DNA of 64,000 nucleotides from an uncultured Bacteroidales bacterium (GTDB lineage: Bacteria > Bacteroidota > Bacteroidia > Bacteroidales > Paludibacteraceae): contig CADCBB010000001.1 in assembly GCA_902799555.1 (NCBI GenBank), positions 1,882 to 65,881 on the forward strand. Direction: 5' to 3'. The notes beneath the pieces are model-generated. The model did not search any database and was not told the DNA's origin. It saw only the letters and a program-made list of their open reading frames with translations. Every line of letters starts with the position of its first letter. The first letter of the stretch is position 1. Shown piece after piece: positions 58,564-64,000 of this stretch. Both the position numbers and the translations under genes were made by a program.

Positions 58564-59148
58564 TTACTCTATTCCTAATAGTTCTACCGTGAAGATGAGG
58601 GCGGCGTAGGGCGGGATCGATTGACCGGCTCCGCGCTCCCCATAAGCGAGTTGATACGGGATGAAGAACTTGTACTTCGAGCCGATCGACATGAGTTGCA
58701 GACCTTCGGTCCAACCGGCGATAACACCATTCAACGGGAAGGTGATTGACTCACCGCGACGGTAACTGCTGTCGAAGACCGTACCATCGATGAGGGTGCC
58801 TTCGTAATGAACACGTACCGTGTCGGTAGCTTTCGGTTTCTGACCCAGCGAAGGTTCGAGAATCTCATACTGCAAACCGCTAGCGGTTACTTTTACGCCT
58901 TCGCGTTTGGCGTTCTCAGCGAGGAATTTCTCGCCTTCTGCTTTAGCAGCGCCTGCTACTTTCGCTTCCAACTCCTGGAAGAACTGATTCAATACTTGTT
59001 GTGCCTCTTGATAGCTGATCTTCGGTTGCTGATGTGTCAGCACATCCTCGATGCCTAATGCGAGATCCTGATAGTTCAGTTTCTCTACACCGCTACCCAT
59101 GAGGTTTTGTCCCATAGAGAGACCTAATGCATAACTGATTTTGTCCAT
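58564..59148 (-). CDS. FKBP-type peptidyl-prolyl isomerase, cytoplasmic (FklB/FkpA type)
   Basis: A 194-residue protein with FKBP_N (1-85; MDKISYALGLSMGQNLMGSG) and a catalytic FKBP domain (about 95-194) almost identical to that of the neighbouring lipoprotein ([33 protein letters not shown]). There is no signal peptide. The pair is a tandem duplication with one copy exported. Eight bases separate it from riboflavin synthase. Confidence 0.93.
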   Translation of the reverse strand: MDKISYALGLSMGQNLMGSGVEKLNYQDLALGIEDVLTHQQPKISYQEAQQVLNQFFQELEAKVAGAAKAEGEKFLAENAKREGVKVTASGLQYEILEPSLGQKPKATDTVRVHYEGTLIDGTVFDSSYRRGESITFPLNGVIAGWTEGLQLMSIGSKYKFFIPYQLAYGERGAGQSIPPYAALIFTVELLGIE

Positions 59149-59156
59149 TTTATTTG

Positions 59157-59780
59157 TTATTTTTGATTTAATATTGCTGCATAACGGCTGAGGTATTTGC
59201 CGAGGATATCAAACTCGATATTCACGACCGTACCTACTTTGATATATTTGAAATTGGTGTTCTCTTCGGTGTACGGAATGATACAAACGGATACGTAGCC
59301 TTTGTTGCCTTGTATGTCGGGCTCACAAACGGTCAGACTGACGCCGTTGATGGTAACTGAACCCTTATCCACGCAGAAATAACCGCGTTCGATCATCTCG
59401 CGGGACGAGTCGTACTCAAAACGGTAGTACCAACTGCCGTCGGTTTCTTTGGCCTCGATGCAGGTGGCTTTCTGGTCTACATGTCCTTGCACGATATGTC
59501 CGTCCAGACGTCCGCCCATCAGCATGGAACGCTCTACGTTGACATAGTCACCGACCTTAAGCAGGTCAAGGTTCGTCAGACGAAGCGTCTCTTGCATGGC
59601 GGTGACCGTATAAAGGTCACCATCTATCTTCACTACTGTCAGGCACACACCGTTATGCGCGATCGATTGATCGATGCTAAGGGCTTCGCCAAACGGGTTG
59701 CGAAGGGTGAAATGTTTATTGGTTTGCTCGGTCTCAATTTGAACGACCTGAGCCATTGTTTCTACGATTCCTGAGAACAT
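59157..59780 (-). CDS. ribE: Riboflavin synthase, alpha chain
   Basis: A 207-residue enzyme that dismutates two 6,7-dimethyl-8-ribityllumazines to riboflavin. It starts MFSGIVETMAQV and contains two lumazine-binding barrels (about 1-95 and 96-200): AHNGVCLTVV, GGRLDGHIVQGHVD and INGVSLTVC. Complete. It lies in a housekeeping minus-strand run. Confidence 0.95.
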   Translation of the reverse strand: MFSGIVETMAQVVQIETEQTNKHFTLRNPFGEALSIDQSIAHNGVCLTVVKIDGDLYTVTAMQETLRLTNLDLLKVGDYVNVERSMLMGGRLDGHIVQGHVDQKATCIEAKETDGSWYYRFEYDSSREMIERGYFCVDKGSVTINGVSLTVCEPDIQGNKGYVSVCIIPYTEENTNFKYIKVGTVVNIEFDILGKYLSRYAAILNQK

Positions 59781-59785
59781 AAAAC

Positions 59786-59840
59786 TATTTACGATTTACA
59801 AATTTACGATGTACGATTTATTTTACGATTTACGATTTGG
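59786..59840. repeat. ACGATTTACGATTT repeat at the flippase 3' end
   Basis: Six to seven copies of TACGATT/TACAAATT words fill the 23-bp gap and encode the flippase C-terminus (TQIVNRKINRTS*). The same words reappear at 63980-64000. Confidence 0.82.
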
Positions 59841-61252
59841 GTTAACGGGAAGTCCTTGCGGGTAAGGACAAAGAGGTATATTCCGATGAGAACTGTTCCG
59901 ATACCCATGAGGATCCATGTATTATGGATGTAATAGAGTCGGATAGCATAATACACTGCCAATAAGCCGAGTGTCAAAGCTGTGTAACCGCCGATCACTT
60001 TTAAGTCGTACGGGATAGGGGCTTTCTTCTGACCGATAAAATAAGACAGGAGCATAATGACAAAGTAACATACCAGACTACTGCCGCAACTTGCCCAATA
60101 GCCGATCAACGGTACACCGACTACTTGTAGTACGAGTGTGATGCCTAAACCGATCAGCGAGAAGTACGCACCCCATTTGGTTTCGTCGGTGAGCTTGTAC
60201 CAGAAACTGAGGTTGAAATAGATGCCTTGGAAGACATAGGTCCACAATACGACCGGCACGATCTTCAGTCCTTCCCAATAGGCGCTGGCAACGATGTACC
60301 GGAAGATATCGAGATAGAAGATAACGCCCAATAAGATAAGGTACGAGAAGATGATATAGTATTTCATCGCGTCGGCGTAGGCTTCGACGGATTGACGGTC
60401 TTTATGCTTAGCGAAGACGAAAGGTTCGTACGCATAGCGGAAGGCCTGAGTGAACATCATCATTACCATCGCTACCTTGAAGCAGGCACCGTAGATACCG
60501 AGTTGGGCTTGTGCGTCTGCGCCTGTGTAGAGGTATGGGAAGAGGATACGATCGAGAGTCTGGTTCATGATACCCGCTACACCCAATACCAAGAGCGGCA
60601 AGGAGTAACGAAGCATATCTTTAAGCACCTGTCCGTCAAATCGACCTCCCTTGGGCATCGTGAAAGGCAAGAGGCAGAGCGTCTGAATCGTTGTGGCTAA
60701 GATATTGCTTAGGAAGACATAGAAGACATCGTTCTTGCCTAGTACTACCAGGAAGAGGATGTTAAATCCGATATTGAGTACGACAAACAACAGTTTGAGT
60801 GCCGCAAAAACGAGTGGACGTTTCTGGTACCGCAGGTAGGCAAACGGGATCGAAGCGAAAGCGTCCAGGGCTACTGTCACGGCCATCATCGCGATGAATT
60901 CCGAATGATTCACGTAACCCATGAAGTTCGCGATCGGTTGTTGGAAGAGCACGACCAGTACGGCAAATAGCGTACTCGTACTGAGTAGCGTCAAGAACGC
61001 CGTCTTATACACACTCTTGGCATCGTAGTCCTCACGATTGGCGAAACGGAAGAAACCCGTCTCCATGCCATAGGTCAGGATGACAAGCAGCAATGCCGTC
61101 CACGCGTACAGGTTCGTCACTATACCGTAGTCATCGGTTCGCGCCAACACGTACGTGTAGAGCGGAACGAGCAGGTAGTTCAGGAACTTACCTATGATCG
61201 AACTCAGTCCATAGATGGCGGTGTCCTTCGCCAAGGATTTCATCTCACTCAT
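59804..61252 (-). CDS. Oligosaccharide flippase family membrane protein
   Basis: A 482-residue Wzx-type transporter with about 14 helices: MKSLAKDTAIYGLSSIIGKF, LLVPLYTYVLARTDDYGIV, GMETGFFRFANRED. It probably flips lipid-linked glycan across the inner membrane. It overlaps the rsmI gene by 8 bp. The last 12 residues come from repeat DNA, and the natural end was probably near the final helix. Confidence 0.9.
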   Translation of the reverse strand: MSEMKSLAKDTAIYGLSSIIGKFLNYLLVPLYTYVLARTDDYGIVTNLYAWTALLLVILTYGMETGFFRFANREDYDAKSVYKTAFLTLLSTSTLFAVLVVLFQQPIANFMGYVNHSEFIAMMAVTVALDAFASIPFAYLRYQKRPLVFAALKLLFVVLNIGFNILFLVVLGKNDVFYVFLSNILATTIQTLCLLPFTMPKGGRFDGQVLKDMLRYSLPLLVLGVAGIMNQTLDRILFPYLYTGADAQAQLGIYGACFKVAMVMMMFTQAFRYAYEPFVFAKHKDRQSVEAYADAMKYYIIFSYLILLGVIFYLDIFRYIVASAYWEGLKIVPVVLWTYVFQGIYFNLSFWYKLTDETKWGAYFSLIGLGITLVLQVVGVPLIGYWASCGSSLVCYFVIMLLSYFIGQKKAPIPYDLKVIGGYTALTLGLLAVYYAIRLYYIHNTWILMGIGTVLIGIYLFVLTRKDFPLTQIVNRKINRTS

Positions 61253-61910
61253 TGCCTGCTACACAAATTACGATCTCCCCTTTCGGAGGCGTGGTTTTGT
61301 AATGACTAATCAATTCAGCGAGTGTTCCGCGTTGCGTATCTTCGAATTTCTTGGATATCTCGCGTGACACCGAGGCTTTGCGTTCTTCGCCGCACACAGC
61401 CGCTAACTGCTCCAGAGTCTTGACGAGTCGGAAAGGCGACTCATAGACAATGAAGGTCTGATCAAGTGCGGCCAGGTACTGCAAGCGAGTCTGACGTCCT
61501 TTCTTCTGCGGAAGGAAGCCTTCAAAAAAGAAGTGGTTATTGGGTAAACCGCTGTCCACAAGTGCCGGTACGAAGGCTGTCGCACCGGGTAGGCATTGGA
61601 TCTCAATATCCGCTTCGGCAGCAGCTCTTACCAAGAAGAAACCGGGGTCAGAGATGGCAGGCGTACCGGCATCAGAGATGAGGGCGATGTTCGCACCTGC
61701 TTTGAGGCGCTCCACGATATCGGCTGAAGTCTCGTGCTCATTGAACTTATGATGACTCTTGAGCGGCGTATGGATATCAAAATGCTGGAGTAAGATACCG
61801 CTGGTTCGCGTATCTTCTGCAAGGATCAGATCCACCGACTTCAGCGTCTCAATGGCGCGGAACGTCATGTCTTGCAAGTTGCCTACCGGTGTCGGAACGA
61901 TGTATAGCAT
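61245..61910 (-). CDS. rsmI: 16S rRNA (cytidine(1402)-2'-O)-methyltransferase RsmI
   Basis: A 221-residue SAM-dependent methyltransferase of the tetrapyrrole-methylase fold: YIVPTPVGNLQDMTFRAIET, LAEDTRTSGILLQHF, SDAGTPAISDPG, GLPNNHFFFEGFLP and ISKKFEDTQRG. Complete. It overlaps the upstream coiled-coil gene by 1 bp. Confidence 0.95.
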   Translation of the reverse strand: MLYIVPTPVGNLQDMTFRAIETLKSVDLILAEDTRTSGILLQHFDIHTPLKSHHKFNEHETSADIVERLKAGANIALISDAGTPAISDPGFFLVRAAAEADIEIQCLPGATAFVPALVDSGLPNNHFFFEGFLPQKKGRQTRLQYLAALDQTFIVYESPFRLVKTLEQLAAVCGEERKASVSREISKKFEDTQRGTLAELISHYKTTPPKGEIVICVAGNE

Positions 61911-62434
61911 TATCCAAATCTTCTATGCAGGGTAACAATAAACTGCTGATAGGTACTGCTCTCGGTATCCCATCCGAACTGACGGATATAGTTCATAGCC
62001 TCGTCGAACGAACTTAAAGCATTCAACTCGGTCAATGCTTTTTGCATCAATTCGGCGTTCTGACCAAAGAGTTCGCGTTGATACAGGAAACGGTCGCCTA
62101 AGGAGATAGCCTGACGGATATCCTCTACGGCTTTACCATAGACAGCAGCCTTAGGAGAAGCAGTCTCTTCTACAGGCGCGGGTTTGGGTTCTTCTACCAC
62201 AGGGGCAGGTTCTTCTACCGCAGGAGCAGACTCGGGTTCAACGACTGGCGCTGCTACCACTACCGGTTTCTCTACAACTACCTCTCTAACGACTTCTACC
62301 GGTACCTCTTTGATGACTTCTTTTTCAATCACTTGCGGCTCAGGCAGCGGACGATTTTTGAGTTCCGCTACCTCAGCCTCCAGTGTTGCGATACGAGCTT
62401 CTAATTGCTCGAAATATTTAATGAGTTCTTCCAT
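61910..62434 (-). CDS. Coiled-coil protein with Val/Pro/Glu-rich linker, unknown function
   Basis: A 174-residue protein: N-terminal coiled coil (1-30, LIKYFEQLEARIATLEAEVA), a low-complexity linker of Glu/Val/Pro/Ala (about 33-95) and a C-terminal helical domain (about 98-174: VEDIRQAISLGDRFLYQREL, ALTELNALSSFDEAMNYIRQ, then FIVTLHRRFG) that looks like a conserved Bacteroidales module. No signal peptide. It lies between rsmI and a POT transporter with 1-bp overlaps. Function not recognised. Confidence 0.7.
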   Translation of the reverse strand: MEELIKYFEQLEARIATLEAEVAELKNRPLPEPQVIEKEVIKEVPVEVVREVVVEKPVVVAAPVVEPESAPAVEEPAPVVEEPKPAPVEETASPKAAVYGKAVEDIRQAISLGDRFLYQRELFGQNAELMQKALTELNALSSFDEAMNYIRQFGWDTESSTYQQFIVTLHRRFG

Positions 62435-63972
62435 TATTTAGTTGCGTCTTCTAATTTACCCATCATTGCGAACATAAAGATAGCGGCAACGAGACAAACT
62501 CCGATGAATACGCTCCAAACGAGCCACAACGGCAGGCTTCCCCAGAGGAAACCACCGACTGCTACGAGGAAGTTACCCAGCGCGGTAGCCACGAACCAAC
62601 CGCCCATCATCATTCCTTTGTACTGCGGAGGAGCTACCTTGCTGACGAACGAGATACCCATCGGCGAAAGGAGTAACTCACCAAAGGTGAGCACCAGATA
62701 GGTCAGGATCAGTACGTTTGCATTGACGAACGTACCTTCACCGGCTACGCGTGCCAGTTCTTGTTCGGACGGACACAACAGGCCGATCGAGCAGAAAGCC
62801 ATTACTGCATAAGCAGCAGCAGCAACCAACATACCATACGCGATCTTACGCGGAGCAGAGGGCTCTTTGCCTTTCTTTGCCAATGCACCGAAGATAGCCA
62901 TGCTTACCGGCGTCAGAGCAACGACATAGAAGGGGTTGAACTGTTGGAAGATAGGAGCGGAGATACCGAGTTCTGCCGGATGGTTCATGAACTTATATGC
63001 CAATGCACCGGCTACTACGGCCAGAACACCGCACCAAACGGATTTGGCTTTGCGACCACCGTCACCGAAGATACCGAACAAGGCATATACACCGATGGCT
63101 ACCAGCACTAAGTTCCAGATATCAAAGGCCATCGTCTGTGCACCTGTTACTACCGGTGTCACGAACTCATTGGCGAAATAGGTAAGCGTCAGACCATTCT
63201 GATGGAAAGCCATCCAGAAGAAGAGTACTACTGCAAACACGAGGCACAAAGCAACGATACGTTTTTTGGTTTGTTCCGGTGTCAGTTCTTCTACTTTCTG
63301 ACCACTTGCAGCCGCTTGTTTAGCGGTGTTCTCTACATGCTTGAACCAAGGACGGCAAGCGTAATAGATAGCGATACTCAGTACCAGCGACGCACATGCT
63401 ACTGCAAACGCGAAGTGATAACTGTCGTTCACACTGGTGCCTAACGACTCCTGTGCCCAGGCCATGATCTTCACAGCGGCTGTCGGAGCGAACATAGCAC
63501 CGATATTGATGGCCATATAGAACAGCGAGAAAGCGGCGTCACGACGGTCTGCATACGCAGGATCATCGTAGAGGTTGCCGACCATTACTTGGAGGTTACC
63601 TTTGAACAGACCCGTACCGAAACTAATCAGGACCAACGCGCCGATCATAAACGTCATGGCGACAGCTGTGTTACCGGACTCAACACCGCCCATCGGTAAG
63701 GCCAGCATGACGTAACCGAGGAACATGATAATGATACCGATCGTGACGCATTTACCGTAACCGATCTTATCAGCTACGATACCGCCTACTAACGGTAAGA
63801 AATAGACAAACGCCAAGAATGTGGAGTAAATAGCACCTGCTGCCGAAGCCGACAGACCGAAATTAGCGCGCAAGAAAAGCGCGAAGACGGCTAACATCGT
63901 GTAGTAGCCGAAACGCTCGCCTGTGTTGGCCAATGCCAACGCGAACAATCCTTTTGGTTGATTTTTAAACAT
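62434..63972 (-). CDS. POT-family (MFS) proton-dependent oligopeptide transporter
   Basis: A 512-residue transporter with 12-14 helices; NTGERFGYYTMLAVFALFL is the POT/PTR hallmark, followed by GGIVADKIGYGKCVTIGI and FSLFYMAINIGAMFAPTAAV. It imports di/tripeptides with protons. Complete in the window. Upstream DNA (63973-64000) is A+T-rich repeat. Confidence 0.93.
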   Translation of the reverse strand: MFKNQPKGLFALALANTGERFGYYTMLAVFALFLRANFGLSASAAGAIYSTFLAFVYFLPLVGGIVADKIGYGKCVTIGIIIMFLGYVMLALPMGGVESGNTAVAMTFMIGALVLISFGTGLFKGNLQVMVGNLYDDPAYADRRDAAFSLFYMAINIGAMFAPTAAVKIMAWAQESLGTSVNDSYHFAFAVACASLVLSIAIYYACRPWFKHVENTAKQAAASGQKVEELTPEQTKKRIVALCLVFAVVLFFWMAFHQNGLTLTYFANEFVTPVVTGAQTMAFDIWNLVLVAIGVYALFGIFGDGGRKAKSVWCGVLAVVAGALAYKFMNHPAELGISAPIFQQFNPFYVVALTPVSMAIFGALAKKGKEPSAPRKIAYGMLVAAAAYAVMAFCSIGLLCPSEQELARVAGEGTFVNANVLILTYLVLTFGELLLSPMGISFVSKVAPPQYKGMMMGGWFVATALGNFLVAVGGFLWGSLPLWLVWSVFIGVCLVAAIFMFAMMGKLEDATK

Positions 63973-64000
63973 AGTTTTATTATTTACGATTTATTATTCT
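63973..64000. repeat. TTACGATTTATTATT repeat at the window edge
   Basis: The start of a TACGATT-word run like 59786-59840, cut by the window end, upstream of the POT transporter gene. Confidence 0.5.

Noticed and set aside
1-64000. tRNA, rRNA, insertion sequence or integrase genes
   Set aside because: No cloverleaf-like segment, rRNA core motif, transposase or recombinase was recognised while reading both strands.

Overview
The window reads as a chromosomal segment of a Bacteroidales (Bacteroidota) bacterium, most likely an uncultured, gut-type organism. The evidence is the Bacteroidales vegetative promoter seen at least twelve times (a -33 TTTG, about 20 bp, then -7 TAnnTTTG), a PG0541-type transporter-associated protein, a GldA-like ATPase, MlaEF, Wzi, BspA-type leucine-rich repeats, duplicated FKBP-type isomerases, and secreted proteins with a common short C-terminal tail. 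No rRNA, tRNA, integrase, transposase or CRISPR array was seen. All statements come from reading the sequence; no database search was run.

Layout. 1-5.8 kb (minus strand): GGGtGRT protein (cut by the window edge) and an Fe-S scaffold partner, an SPFH protein, a small membrane protein, a GHL10-type glycosyl hydrolase, recF and a sigma-54-type response regulator. 6-7.6 kb: a secreted tail-bearing protein. 7.7-16 kb (plus): a TetR-TolC-adaptor-RND efflux operon running on into PG0541, an orphan ABC ATPase and ruvB. 16.2-20.1 kb: a more A+T-rich accessory stretch with a DUF1016 nuclease, a BspA-like membrane protein, an unknown protein and a lipoprotein. 20.5-25.4 kb: a gene needing a -1 frameshift, grpE, dnaJ and an outer-membrane receptor. 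36.1-25.3 kb (minus): one tightly packed envelope cluster of mlaE, mlaF, a solo M6 prodomain, an M6 protease, xth, lptB, a Kelch lipoprotein, Wzi, two glycosyltransferases (one fused to a kinase-like domain) and an O-antigen ligase. 36.3-52.4 kb: large secreted proteins, a second M6 protease, an S26-type peptidase with a PqqD-like protein, a 2211-residue Ig-like protein and a 45-residue peptide. 52.4-64 kb (minus): DUF4861 and GH28 proteins for pectin use, truA, two flippases, two FKBP isomerases, riboflavin synthase, rsmI, a coiled-coil protein and a POT transporter.

Most unusual signals. (1) Short degenerate tandem repeats (6-11 nt words, a different word family at each site) fill many intergenic gaps. 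They also run in frame into coding sequence, supplying start codons, stop codons, C-terminal tails and internal loops (RecF, TruA, ABC ATPase, M6 protease, DUF4861 protein, flippase, S26 peptidase). (2) Arrays of short perfect palindromes whose stems differ from copy to copy lie near 16.1, 20.2 and 21.7 kb. (3) A canonical A AAA AAT slippery site joins two halves of an otherwise broken gene at 20.69 kb. (4) A free-standing M6 protease prodomain is encoded just upstream of an M6 protease. (5) Six secreted proteins share a C-terminal cap of about 25 residues that looks like a sorting signal.
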